From: Sphingomonas sp.
GTDB taxonomy: Bacteria > Pseudomonadota > Alphaproteobacteria > Sphingomonadales > Sphingomonadaceae
Direction: 5' to 3'
DNA length: 64,000 nucleotides
Assembly (NCBI GenBank): GCA_017418975.1
Contig: JAFOMG010000017.1
Coordinates: forward strand, 620,001-684,000
Part shown: positions 8,129-16,845 of the stretch, piece by piece
Numbering within the stretch: the first letter of the stretch is position 1
How the letters are laid out: the number at the start of each line of letters is the position of its first letter
Notes under the pieces: model-generated
The model's database searches: none
Seen by the model: the letters and a program-made list of their open reading frames with translations, nothing else
Told to the model about the DNA's origin: nothing
Made by a program: the position numbers and the translations under genes

Positions 8129-9214
8129 CTAGGCCGGGCGCTTCCCCATCTTCGGCCGCTTGAACCAGAAGCTCCACACCGCCAGGCTGCCGAGCAGCAG
8201 CATCGCCAGCCCCGATGCGGTGAGCAGCAGCCGGTAGAGCAGCCCGCCCACCTTGGCGGCGTGCACAGGATAGGCGCCGTTGAAGATCTGCGCGCCTCGC
8301 GGCAGCGCCAGCGCGTCGATCGATCCCAGCATATGGCCGTCGGCGGCATCGAACCAGATGTTCGAGCGGCCGTTGGGCAGCCATTCGCCCGCCCGCCGCA
8401 TCCGCACCAGGATCGGGTCGCCGGCCTTGCGCGGCAGCGAAAGGATGCGGATCTGCGCATCGGGGAAGCGCGCATGCGCCGCCGCCACGATCGCGCGCCA
8501 GTCGGGATGCGCCGCCAGCGGCCCGCTCTTCGCCATGGGCGGCTTCATCGCCGCCGCATCGGCGGCCGGAGAGGAGAAGGGCATGGTGACGAGCGCCGCG
8601 AAGGGCTTGAAGATCATCATCGTGCCGGTCACCGCGGACAGCAGCAGCAGCGGCGCCACCACGATCCCCAGGTCGCGGTGCTGCATCACGACCATCGGCC
8701 GGCTCAGCCGCTTGGGCCAGAGCCGGAACCTGAAGGTCCTGCGCGTCCGCCACCACAGGATCGTGCCGGTGATCACGAACAATATCGCCGCCAGCCCGGC
8801 GATGCCGATCACCGTCTCGCCGGTATCGCCGGTGAAGAGATGATGGTGCAGGTCGAACAGCCACAATTCAGGCCGGCTCCACTGGCTGCCCCAGCGCGTC
8901 ACCACATCGCCCGCCTGGTCGGCATAGGCGCCCGCGCCCTTGGCCAGGCGCAGCTGGTGCAGCCCGAACCGGTCGTCGGCATAGACGATGCTCTGCGTCG
9001 CCGGCTCGGCCGCCATCAGCTTCGCCGTCGTCGCGGCGATGGCGCCGTCGTCCGCCACGCGCATGTCCGCCGCGTGCGGCAGCGTCAGCGCCAGCCAGCT
9101 CTCCTCATGGACCAGGATCGCCCCGGTCAGCCCCATGATCGCCAGCACCAGGCCGAGCACGCCGCCGGTCCAGCGGTGGATCAGGTCGAGCCATTGCATC
9201 ACGCCGCGCTGCAT
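8129..9214 (-). CDS. PepSY-associated membrane protein, receptor-linked
   Basis: 361 aa. The N-terminal helix follows WLDLIHRWTGGVLGLVLAI, a standard start of PepSY_TM proteins, with further membrane segments near residues 155-180 (VIGIAGLAAILFVITGTIL), 200-225 and at the C terminus. The histidines in LFDLHHHLF near residue 112 and HRD near residue 180 fit heme or metal ligation seen in this family, some members of which act as siderophore-iron reductases. Its ATG overlaps the stop of the TonB receptor by one base (TGATG), showing coupled translation. An internal ATG at residue 6 is a possible alternative start. Likely role: reducing or handling iron imported by the receptor. Confidence 0.88.
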   Translation of the reverse strand: MQRGVMQWLDLIHRWTGGVLGLVLAIMGLTGAILVHEESWLALTLPHAADMRVADDGAIAATTAKLMAAEPATQSIVYADDRFGLHQLRLAKGAGAYADQAGDVVTRWGSQWSRPELWLFDLHHHLFTGDTGETVIGIAGLAAILFVITGTILWWRTRRTFRFRLWPKRLSRPMVVMQHRDLGIVVAPLLLLSAVTGTMMIFKPFAALVTMPFSSPAADAAAMKPPMAKSGPLAAHPDWRAIVAAAHARFPDAQIRILSLPRKAGDPILVRMRRAGEWLPNGRSNIWFDAADGHMLGSIDALALPRGAQIFNGAYPVHAAKVGGLLYRLLLTASGLAMLLLGSLAVWSFWFKRPKMGKRPA

Positions 9215-11445
9215 CAGAAGCGATAATCCCAGCCAAGCGTGAAGGTGCGCCCGCGCCCGGCATAGAACACCGTGTTGTCGTTGGGCAGACGGGTGTCGGA
9301 GCTATAATCGATATACATCTTGTCGAACAGGTTGGTGACGCTGAGGCTCAGCCCGCCCAGCCCGGTCTGGTAGCGAACATAGGCGTCGGTCAGCACATAG
9401 CCGCCGAAATCGTTCATGAAGAGCTTTTGCGGGTGCAGCGGATTGGCGTCGTCGATCGTCCGCGCCTTGCCGTCGAAGCGGCGCGACAGATAGAATTGCG
9501 TCTGCACCCGCGCGCTGAACGGCCCGCTGGCATAGTCCGCCGCCAGGTTGACGCGATCGGGCGAGATGTTGGTGCCGTCGAGATCGGTGTCGACCTTGCC
9601 GTCCGGCACCGTGTCCGCATCGTAGCGGCCCTTCAGATGCGCATAGCCGATGCTCGCCTTCAGGCCCGGCACCGGCAGCTTCACGCCCAGATTGACCTCC
9701 AGCCCCTCGATCTCCACCCGCTGGCGCTGCACGTCGAAGATCCCGCTCGCGCGCGCGATCAGCAGCTGCCCCTTGTCGCTCGACGACCAGAAATAGGTGA
9801 CCGAGGCGTCGAGCGGCCCGCGCTTCGCCTCCACCCCGATCTCGCGATTGTTCGAGACGATCGGCGAGATGTCGAGATAATTGTCCAGGTCGACGCCGGG
9901 CACCTTGATCGCCCGGGTGATGCGGCCGATGTCGGGCACGGTGAAGCCCTCGGCATAGCTCGCATAGGCGCGGATGCCGGCCACCGGTTCCACGATCACG
10001 CCGCCGTTGAACAGCAGGTCCTCGAACCTGAGCTTGCCGCCCGAGACCGCGACGCCGCCATAGGTCGCCTTGTTCGGCGCGACATAGGTGGTGGAGGCGA
10101 GCGTGTGGTAATCGTCGATCCTGATCTCGACATTCTCATAGCGCGCGCCGCCGGCCAGGCGCAGCTTGCCGCCGAACAGCTTCAGGTTCGCCTGGGCGAA
10201 GGGCGCCAGGCTGCGGAAATCGCTGGGCGGCACCCAGATGCGGCCGGTGGCGATCAGCCGCTGCTCGGTCTTGTCGATCAGCGCGTCGAAGCCGAGCGTG
10301 GCGGTCAGCGCCTCGAAGCCGGGCACCGCCCGCTCGTAGCTCAGCTTGGCGCCCAGCTTGCGCGAGCGGTTCTCCGACTGGTCGAACAGCTTCTCGGCCG
10401 GATCGAGCCTGGGGTCCTGGAAAGTCGCGATCGGCGCGATCTCGCCGCCGAACGTGTCATGGGTGCGGTTGAAGAAGATCTGGCCGACGAAATTGCCGCC
10501 GCCCAGCGCCGTGTCGGTATAGGTGAGCGCCACGCTCTCGGTCCGGCTCGTGGCCGGCTTGCCCGGAGCGTCGCCGCGGATCGCGCTGGTCGGCAGGCCG
10601 GTGGCGCGGTTGCCCGGCACCGCGACGTAATTGCCGCCGCCCCTCAGCTCGAAGCGGCTCGCGATCAGGTCGATCCGCCCGGTATCGCCCACCTGGTATC
10701 CGATGCGCGAGAACAGCGAGACCGTGGTCGAATCCTGCGTCTCGCCCTGGGTGAGGTTCAGGCCGACGCGCCGCCCGTCGCCGTCGTAGAAGACGCCGCG
10801 CTTCTCATAGGCGGCGCCGAAGCTCGCGTCGAAGCGGCCCAACTTCCACTGGACCAGCCCCGCGGCCTTGCCGCCGATGCCGTCGCTCCGGAAGTCGTTG
10901 TCCGCCGTGCCCTGCACCAGCACGCGCCCGCTGACTCCATCGGTCTTCGGCGCGCCCACCGTCACCTGGTTGACGATGCCGCCGGTGCCGCCGATCCCCT
11001 GCAGCGCGTTCGAGCCATAGATCAGCTCGACCCGGTCGACGAAGAAGCCGTCGATGGTGAAGCCGTCGCGGCTGCCGTCGCGCATCGGCGTCGATTGCGG
11101 GATGCCGTTGATCGCATAGAGCGGCGAGCGGCCGCGCAGCGTCTCACCCGCGCCGGACAGCTTCTGGCGGGTCGGCGAGAAGGAAGGCGTGAGGTTCGCC
11201 ACCGCATCGGTCACCGATCCCGAGATCGCGATCTGCTGGTCGAGCCGCTGCTTGTCGATCACGTCGATGGTGAGCGGCAGCGCGTTGGGCGGCAGCATCG
11301 TGCGCGCCGCGGTGACGACGATCTCCTCGGAATTCTCCGCATCCTTTCGCGGCTCGGCCTGCTGGGCATGGGCGACGGGCGGCATCGCCACGACAAGCAC
11401 CGGCAACGGCAAGGAAAGCAGCGAAAGGCGCGCGCGCACGGCCAT
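9214..11445 (-). CDS. TonB-dependent outer-membrane receptor, siderophore type
   Basis: 743 aa with a signal peptide ending AHAQQAEP near residue 28. The plug follows: SEEIVVTAARTMLP, then LRGRSPLYAINGIP and DRVELIYGSNALQG, with GGTGGIVNQVT. The barrel ends in GRGRTFTLGWDYRF, with the terminal aromatic Phe needed for BAM insertion. Length is usual for siderophore receptors. The gene leads a two-gene unit with the PepSY membrane protein, which supports iron or heme uptake. An iron-box-like dyad lies about 78 bases upstream of the start, so iron-dependent control is likely. The ligand is unknown. Confidence 0.93.
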   Translation of the reverse strand: MAVRARLSLLSLPLPVLVVAMPPVAHAQQAEPRKDAENSEEIVVTAARTMLPPNALPLTIDVIDKQRLDQQIAISGSVTDAVANLTPSFSPTRQKLSGAGETLRGRSPLYAINGIPQSTPMRDGSRDGFTIDGFFVDRVELIYGSNALQGIGGTGGIVNQVTVGAPKTDGVSGRVLVQGTADNDFRSDGIGGKAAGLVQWKLGRFDASFGAAYEKRGVFYDGDGRRVGLNLTQGETQDSTTVSLFSRIGYQVGDTGRIDLIASRFELRGGGNYVAVPGNRATGLPTSAIRGDAPGKPATSRTESVALTYTDTALGGGNFVGQIFFNRTHDTFGGEIAPIATFQDPRLDPAEKLFDQSENRSRKLGAKLSYERAVPGFEALTATLGFDALIDKTEQRLIATGRIWVPPSDFRSLAPFAQANLKLFGGKLRLAGGARYENVEIRIDDYHTLASTTYVAPNKATYGGVAVSGGKLRFEDLLFNGGVIVEPVAGIRAYASYAEGFTVPDIGRITRAIKVPGVDLDNYLDISPIVSNNREIGVEAKRGPLDASVTYFWSSSDKGQLLIARASGIFDVQRQRVEIEGLEVNLGVKLPVPGLKASIGYAHLKGRYDADTVPDGKVDTDLDGTNISPDRVNLAADYASGPFSARVQTQFYLSRRFDGKARTIDDANPLHPQKLFMNDFGGYVLTDAYVRYQTGLGGLSLSVTNLFDKMYIDYSSDTRLPNDNTVFYAGRGRTFTLGWDYRF

Positions 11446-11522
11446 GGTTGGACCCCCGGGAGTTTCGCCGTGCCGCCATGGGCCGGCCTGTTCGCGGGAG
11501 CCGCTAGCAGTGGCGAGATGCT

Positions 11523-11541
11523 ATTGCAAGCTAGTCGCAAT
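11523..11541. promoter_or_regulatory. Iron-box-like dyad upstream of the TonB receptor
   Basis: ATTGCAAGCTAGTCGCAAT is a 19-bp near-symmetric dyad inside a slightly longer inverted repeat (GCTATTGC at 11520-11527, GCAATAGC at 11537-11544). Alphaproteobacterial Fur sites have a related TTGC...GCAA symmetry. It lies between the TonB receptor start (11445) and the end of the upstream MFS gene (11567), so its probable target is the receptor. Confidence 0.5.
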
Positions 11542-11566
11542 AGCCCCTGCGCCATACCGGCGCGCG

Positions 11567-12712
11567 TCAGGCCGGACTCGCCGCCCTCGCCGTCCGCCGG
11601 GCGGTGAAGGGAACCAGCAGGAGCAGCAGCGCCAGCATCCAGAAGGCGGCGCGCAGCCCCACCGCTTCCGCCACCAGGCCGATCCCCGCCGGCCCGGCGA
11701 GAATGCCGGCATAGCCGAGCGTGGTGATCGCGCCGATCGCCAGGGCCGGCGGCATATGGGTCTGCGCGCCGGCCAGGCGGAACAGCACCGGCACGATGTT
11801 CGACGCCCCCAGTCCGATCAGCAGGAACCCCGCCAGGGCGACCGGCGCGACCGGCACGCTCAGCAGCACCACGAAGCCCGCGACCGCGACCAGCCCGCCG
11901 CCCAGCAAGGTGCGGTAATCGCCCAGCCGCGCCGTGAGCCGGTCTCCCAGCAGCCGCCCGCCGGTCATCGCGATCGCGAACAGGATATAGCCCAGCCCGC
12001 CCTGCGTCGCGCCGACCAGCCCCATCTGGGTGATCAGCAGCGCGCTCCAGTCGAGCATCGCGCCTTCGGCCAGGAAGGTCGCCATGGCGAGCACCGCCAG
12101 CAGCACCACCACGCCGTGCGGCCGCACGAACAGCGGCCCGTCCTCGCCCCGCATGGCCGGCAGCAATCGCGGCCGGGCGACCAGCATCGCCGCCAGCATG
12201 ATTCCCGCGCACACCAGGCTGCCGGCAAGCGCGCTCACCCGGAGCGACAGGAAGATCGTCATCAGCCCGGCCCCGGCAAAGCCGCCGATGCTGAACAGCG
12301 CATGGAAGCCGGACATCAGCGGCCGGTCCGCCGCGCGCTCCACTTCCACCGCGTGCACGTTCATCGCCACGTCGAGCGAGCCGAGCGCGGCGCCGAACAG
12401 CAGCAGCGCGCCGCCCAGCGCCAGGGGCGTCGCGGCGACGGTCAGCAGCGGCAGGATCACCGCGAGCGCGATGCCGCTCGTCACGATCACCGGCTTGCCG
12501 CCATAGCGCGCGCTGAGCGGCCCGGTCGCCAGCATCGCCGCGATCGAGCCGATGCCGATGCAGAGCAGCAGCACCCCCAGCATCGCGGCGTCGATATGCA
12601 GGCGCGCCTTGGCAAAGGGCACCAGCGGCGCCCAGCAGGAGATCCCGAACCCGGCGACCAGGAAGGAAAGGCGCGTGGCCAGCCGCGTGGCCGGACGATC
12701 GGCGGACGTCAT
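11567..12712 (-). CDS. MFS transporter (FucP/YbjJ-like)
   Basis: 381 aa from ATG 12712 (MTSADRPATRLATRL), with CCGGAG upstream; a longer frame would overlap the regulator gene. About twelve hydrophobic segments are visible, such as FLVAGFGISCWAPLVPFAK and VVVLLAVLAMATFLAEGA. The pattern LDWSALLITQMGL near residue 225 resembles sugar permeases of the YbjJ/FucP group. It begins 13 bases after the DeoR-type regulator on the same strand, so the pair is probably one transcript and the cargo may be a sugar or sugar-like compound controlled by that regulator. The substrate is not determined. Confidence 0.85.
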   Translation of the reverse strand: MTSADRPATRLATRLSFLVAGFGISCWAPLVPFAKARLHIDAAMLGVLLLCIGIGSIAAMLATGPLSARYGGKPVIVTSGIALAVILPLLTVAATPLALGGALLLFGAALGSLDVAMNVHAVEVERAADRPLMSGFHALFSIGGFAGAGLMTIFLSLRVSALAGSLVCAGIMLAAMLVARPRLLPAMRGEDGPLFVRPHGVVVLLAVLAMATFLAEGAMLDWSALLITQMGLVGATQGGLGYILFAIAMTGGRLLGDRLTARLGDYRTLLGGGLVAVAGFVVLLSVPVAPVALAGFLLIGLGASNIVPVLFRLAGAQTHMPPALAIGAITTLGYAGILAGPAGIGLVAEAVGLRAAFWMLALLLLLVPFTARRTARAASPA

Positions 12713-12725
12713 GAAATGCTCCGGC

Positions 12726-13499
12726 TCAGGCGGGGTCGGCGATGAGGATGCCGCGGCACCCGGCGGCATCGAGCGCGGCGCGCTGCACGGCCGAGGCGCT
12801 CGCCTCGACCACGAGCAGATCGATCTGGCCCAGCGCCGCGACCTGGTGCGGCGCGGCGCGGCCGAGCTTGTCGCTGGCGATCAGCGCCACCGTGCGCGCC
12901 GCCCGGGCGACCAGGGCGCGCTTGAAGGTCGCATCGGCGAGCTGCGCCGCTCCCACGCCTTCCTCCGACACCGAGCAGGCGCCGATGAATGCCCGGTCGA
13001 ACCGCATCTGCATCAGCGCCTGCAGTGCCACCGCATCGACACAGCCGCCGATGATCGGATCGGCCTCGCCGCCCAGCAGGATCAGCTTCAGGTCCTGCCG
13101 CCGCAGCACCGCCGCGGCGATGTCGATCGCATTGGTCGCGATGGTCAGGTCCTTGTCCTCGGGCAGGAACTCGACCAGCGCGAGGTTGGTGCTGCCGCTG
13201 TCGAGGAACAGGAACTCGCCCGGGCGGATCGTCGTCGCGGCGGCGCGGGCAAGCGCATGCTTGTGCCCCTGATCGCCCGCGATGCGCGCCGCCATCGGCG
13301 CCGAGATCGGGGAGACCGGCAACGCCCCGCTATAGACGCGCCGGCACTTGCCCTCGGCGGCCAACGCCCGCAGGTCGCGCCGGATCGCGTCTTCCGAAAC
13401 CGCGAACTCGGCGGCCAGGGCGCCGGCCGAAACCGGCTGCCCATCGGCAAGGCGCGCGGCAATCGCATCGCGCCGCGCATTGGGAGGATCAACAATCAT
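12726..13499 (-). CDS. DeoR/GlpR family transcriptional regulator
   Basis: 257 aa. The N-terminal helix-turn-helix reads VSAGALAAEFAVSEDAIRRDLRAL (residues about 23-46), the typical DeoR signature with RRDL. The C-terminal DeoRC effector domain holds FLDSGSTNLALVEFL near residue 95, the sugar-phosphate-binding loop, and KLGRAAPHQVA near residue 220. No strong ribosome site precedes the ATG. The 55-base region upstream carries three copies of GCACGAT or its complement, consistent with autoregulation. It is followed by an MFS permease, so it probably senses a phosphorylated sugar linked to that transport. Confidence 0.9.
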   Translation of the reverse strand: MIVDPPNARRDAIAARLADGQPVSAGALAAEFAVSEDAIRRDLRALAAEGKCRRVYSGALPVSPISAPMAARIAGDQGHKHALARAAATTIRPGEFLFLDSGSTNLALVEFLPEDKDLTIATNAIDIAAAVLRRQDLKLILLGGEADPIIGGCVDAVALQALMQMRFDRAFIGACSVSEEGVGAAQLADATFKRALVARAARTVALIASDKLGRAAPHQVAALGQIDLLVVEASASAVQRAALDAAGCRGILIADPA

Positions 13500-13510
13500 G
13501 AATCGGCATT

Positions 13511-13554
13511 ATCGTGCATAACTACGCGAGTCAATGCGCACGATCATGCACGAT
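13511..13554. promoter_or_regulatory. Heptamer array in the DeoR-type promoter region
   Basis: ATCGTGC at 13511-13517 (complement) and GCACGAT at 13538-13544 and 13548-13554. The direct copies are 10 bp apart, one helical turn. Repeated short boxes of this sort are common operators of DeoR-family repressors. The array fills the short gap upstream of the regulator start. Confidence 0.45.
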
Positions 13555-13938
13555 TCAGTGTTCTTGCGGTCGCGGCGCCTCGAAGCGCAGGCCACCGCGC
13601 GCCTCCACCGTGATCGGGCCGCGCGGCTTGGCGGGCAGCGCCGCCTGCACGCGTCCGAACAGCCGCCGCGCATCGCTCGGCCGGCGCGTCCGCACGCAGA
13701 GCGTCGTCTCCCCTTCCCGCCCCCAATGCTGCTGCTCCACCGCCCGCACCCCGCGATCGCGCGCGAGCAGCGCCCGCACGCGCTCGAAGGCGGGCCGGTC
13801 GATCCCCATCGCATAGCTGCCGAACTGGACGCGGACCGCGCATTCCGGCGCCGCCGCCTGGGCAAGGGCCGGGGCCGGTACGAGCAAGGCGAACAGGGGC
13901 AACGGGAACAAGCGCATGCGGCATTTCTCCACGATCAT
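13555..13938 (-). CDS. Small secreted hypothetical protein, 127 aa
   Basis: Start ATG 13938 is chosen because AAGGAGAGGGAAG precedes it. The N terminus MIVEKCRMRLFPLPLFALL has a signal peptide ending APALAQA near residue 29, so the mature protein of roughly 98 aa is periplasmic. Two Cys residues (PECAVRV and TLCVRT) could form a disulfide. The core has alternating charged and hydrophobic segments (RPAFERVRALLARDRGV) resembling a small alpha/beta ferredoxin-like fold, similar in feel to SPOR domains, but I cannot assign a family. It sits between the second TonB receptor and the DeoR-type regulator, in the same direction as both. Confidence 0.65.
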   Translation of the reverse strand: MIVEKCRMRLFPLPLFALLVPAPALAQAAAPECAVRVQFGSYAMGIDRPAFERVRALLARDRGVRAVEQQHWGREGETTLCVRTRRPSDARRLFGRVQAALPAKPRGPITVEARGGLRFEAPRPQEH

Positions 13939-13986
13939 CTTCCCTCTCCTTCCGCCGGGCCGGCTGAACCGCGTCTGAAACGGCGA

Positions 13987-14016
13987 ACGGGCCCGCGGAT
14001 CGCTCCGCGGGCCCGT
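13987..14016 (-). terminator. Strong hairpin after the second TonB receptor
   Basis: Perfect 13-bp stem, ACGGGCCCGCGGA paired with TCCGCGGGCCCGT, with a 4-base loop. It lies 22 bases beyond the stop of the receptor gene (14038). There is no clean T run, so it could act as a weak intrinsic terminator or as a 3'-end stabiliser. Confidence 0.6.
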
Positions 14017-14037
14017 CCCCATTCCTTGCCAAAGGCG

Positions 14038-16845
14038 TCAGAAGCGCGAGCGCAGCGTGATGCCATAGGTCCGCGGCTCGGCGAGATAGGCCGAGAAGAT
14101 CTGCGACCCGCCCGGATAGCCCGTCGTCGGCGTGGTGCTCACCGCCTGGAAGGGCGAGCTGAAGCCGACCTGCATGTAATTGGCCTTGGTCGCGTTCTGG
14201 ACCCAGAGCTCCAGGGCCCAGAGCTGGTCGTTGCCGCTGATGCCGATCCGGCCGTTGACCACCACGAAGCTCTGCTGCTCCTTCTGGGGGAACAGGTCCG
14301 AGCCGGTGTTGTAGCGGTCGGCCAGACGCGCATCGACATAGAGCAGGCCGCGCAGCGATCCGCCCAGCGACGGCGTCCAGCCCGCCGAGCTCGTCACCAC
14401 CCATTCGGGCGCGTTCGAGAGCAGCTGGCCCGGCAGCAGGCGCAGCGCCGGGTCGAGCGGCGCGCCGCTGCTCGAGCCGACCAGGTTGTTGGCGTATTTG
14501 GTCTTGGCATAGGTCACGCCGAAGTTGAAGTTCAGGTCGCGCACCGGCGACATGGCCATCTCGACTTCGAAGCCGGTCGAGACCACGCCCGGCTTGATCT
14601 GGTTCGACGGGCAGGCGCCGGTGGTCGCGCTCAGGTCGCGATCGCCGCCGCCCAGGCTGATCTTGCAGCCGTTGATGTTCTGGACGAGATAGACGGTGCC
14701 GTTGAAGGTATTCAGCTGGAAATTGCTGAATTCCTGGCGGAATCCCGCGACGTTCAGGTTGAAGCCCCGGGTCGAGAGCTTCATGCCCGCTTCATAGGCG
14801 GTAACCGTCTCCTCCTCGAACTGGAGCACATCGGCATAATAGCCGGCATTGGCCAGGCTGATCGGGAAGATCGGCAGCGGCTGGGCCGGGTTCGGGTTCT
14901 TGAAGGCCGAGCGATCGAGGTTGAAGCCGCCCGCCTTGTAGCCGCGCGAATAGCTGCCATAGAGCAGGATGTTGTCGACCGGCTTCCACGACAGGATCGC
15001 CGTGCCGGTGAACTTGTTCTCCTTGCGCTGGTCGTTCAGCGTCAGCCCGTTGAGCGCGGAGGACGAGCCGCCCTGGCAGCTCAGCGTGATGATGCCGCCG
15101 GCGAGCGGCGCCAGCGCGGCCACGCCCATATAGGGCAGCAGGTTCGCCTGCTGCACCGGGCATATCGTGTTGGTATTGTTGAAGTTCGCGTTCAGCTTCT
15201 TGGTCTCGTTGGTGTAGCGCAGGCCCACCGTCAGATCCACCTTGCTGGTGACGTGGAAGATGTTGTGCGTGAAGAAGGCGAAGTTCGAGCTGGTCTGGTC
15301 GAAGTTCGCCGTGTCGTCGCCGACGTTGCGGACCGTGTCGAGCCGCTGCAGCCCCTGCACCATCGCCGACCCCGCCGCGCCGAGCGGCCCGAGCGTGTTG
15401 CTCAGCACCGCCACGCCGGTGGGCGACAGGCAGCCGACATTGTTCGGATTGTAGAAGGCGCTGAACGAGCCATAGACGACGCGGCAGGCGGCGAACCGGC
15501 CATAATCATTGCCGAACTTGAGCTCGCTCTTGGTGTCCAGGTCCTCATGGGCGTAATAGCCGCCCACCAGCCAGTCGAGCTTGCCGCCCAGCGCCTCGCC
15601 ATGGAAGCGCAGCTCCTGGGTGAAGGTCTTGAACTGGCGGCCGCTCTTCGGGCCGAAATAGAGGATGTCGGCCAGGCCGTAATCGGCGTCGGCCGCCTGG
15701 GTATTGTCATAGTCGCGATAGGCGGTGATCGAGGTCAGCTCGACGCCGCCCAGGTTCCAGTTGACCTCGGCCGAGAAGCCCCAGTCCTTGGTCTTGCCGG
15801 TATAGGAGCGGTTGGCGCTGGTCGCGATGCGGCGCGAATAGGCGTCGTTATAGCCCGGGAAATATTGCGCGAAGGTGGTGCCGGTGATTCCGGTCAGCAC
15901 CGTCGCCACCGGCGTGCCCGGCGCGATCAGCCCGGGATTGGTCGGCGAGACATAGGCATTGGCCTGCGACACGTCGGCAGTCGCATAGACGGCGGCGCAG
16001 CAATCTTCCTTGCGATAGCTATAGTCGCCGATCAGGCGGACGGAGAGATCGGAGCTGGGCTGGAACAGCAGCTGGCCGCGGACGAGATAGCGGTCGCGAT
16101 TGTTGATGTCCCGCCCGGTATTGACATCGTGATAGAAGCCGTCGCGCTTGGAATAGAGCCCGTCGAGGCGAAAGGCGAGCTGCTCGGTCAGCGGCCCGGT
16201 CACCGCGCCCTGCAGGCGCCACGCGTCGTAATTGCCATAGGTGGCCTCGGCCATGCCGCCAAAGGTGAACTCCGGCCCCTTGGTGGTGACGCTGAGCATG
16301 CCGGCCGAGGCGTTGCGCCCGCCCAGCGTGCCCTGCGGCCCGCGCAGCACTTCGATGCGCTCGATCTCGCCCAGGTCGTTCAGGCCCAGGCCGGTGCGCG
16401 AGCGATATACGCCGTCGATGAAGGTCGCGACCGAGCTTTCCAGGCCCGGATTGTCGCCCACCGTGCCGACGCCGCGGATGCGGGCGGAGGTGTTGGCGTC
16501 GCTGCCGGTCGAGGAGACGAGCAGCGACGGCGCGACCTGGTTGAGCGCGCGAATGTCGTTGGCGCCGGTGCGCTCGAGCTGGGTGGCGGTCACCGCCGAG
16601 ACGGCGAGCGGCACGTCGGCGAGCACCTGGGCGCGCCCCTGGGCAGTGACGACGATCTCGTTGGGATCGCGGGTTCCCGTGTTCTGCTCGGCCTGGTTCT
16701 GGCCGTTCTGGTTCTGGCCACTCTGGTTCTGGGCAGCCGCGTCGGCCGGGGTCTGGGTGTCCTGCGCGAAGGCAGGAGCCGCCAGGGCAAAGCTGAGCGC
16801 AGGAACAGCAACGCACGACAAAAGGCGTAACCGCATCATCATCAT
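14038..16845 (-). CDS. TonB-dependent outer-membrane receptor, large (about 935 aa)
   Basis: After a signal peptide (MRLRLLSCVAVPALSFALA, cleavage after PAFAQ) there is an N- and Q-rich segment (NQNGQNQAEQNTGTRD), then the TonB-box/plug start PNEIVVTAQGRAQVL. Plug motifs include IRGVGTVGDNPGLESSVATF and IERIEVLRGPQGTLGGRNAS. The barrel ends EPRTYGITLRSRF with terminal Phe. Four consecutive ATGs at 16834-16845 make the start uncertain by a few codons; the ribosome site GGGAGAG best fits the second or third. Sphingomonads have many such receptors for sugars, aromatics or terpenes; the ligand cannot be inferred here. A low-complexity linker like this one is unusual and may vary among strains. 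Confidence 0.9.
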   Translation of the reverse strand: MMMMRLRLLSCVAVPALSFALAAPAFAQDTQTPADAAAQNQSGQNQNGQNQAEQNTGTRDPNEIVVTAQGRAQVLADVPLAVSAVTATQLERTGANDIRALNQVAPSLLVSSTGSDANTSARIRGVGTVGDNPGLESSVATFIDGVYRSRTGLGLNDLGEIERIEVLRGPQGTLGGRNASAGMLSVTTKGPEFTFGGMAEATYGNYDAWRLQGAVTGPLTEQLAFRLDGLYSKRDGFYHDVNTGRDINNRDRYLVRGQLLFQPSSDLSVRLIGDYSYRKEDCCAAVYATADVSQANAYVSPTNPGLIAPGTPVATVLTGITGTTFAQYFPGYNDAYSRRIATSANRSYTGKTKDWGFSAEVNWNLGGVELTSITAYRDYDNTQAADADYGLADILYFGPKSGRQFKTFTQELRFHGEALGGKLDWLVGGYYAHEDLDTKSELKFGNDYGRFAACRVVYGSFSAFYNPNNVGCLSPTGVAVLSNTLGPLGAAGSAMVQGLQRLDTVRNVGDDTANFDQTSSNFAFFTHNIFHVTSKVDLTVGLRYTNETKKLNANFNNTNTICPVQQANLLPYMGVAALAPLAGGIITLSCQGGSSSALNGLTLNDQRKENKFTGTAILSWKPVDNILLYGSYSRGYKAGGFNLDRSAFKNPNPAQPLPIFPISLANAGYYADVLQFEEETVTAYEAGMKLSTRGFNLNVAGFRQEFSNFQLNTFNGTVYLVQNINGCKISLGGGDRDLSATTGACPSNQIKPGVVSTGFEVEMAMSPVRDLNFNFGVTYAKTKYANNLVGSSSGAPLDPALRLLPGQLLSNAPEWVVTSSAGWTPSLGGSLRGLLYVDARLADRYNTGSDLFPQKEQQSFVVVNGRIGISGNDQLWALELWVQNATKANYMQVGFSSPFQAVSTTPTTGYPGGSQIFSAYLAEPRTYGITLRSRF

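Noticed and set aside
13534..16830. A 1098-codon frame on the plus strand opposite the large TonB receptor
   Set aside because: It mirrors the receptor gene, has shadow composition rich in Arg/Ala/Gln/Asp with no domain, and no ribosome site. High GC makes stop-free antisense frames common.
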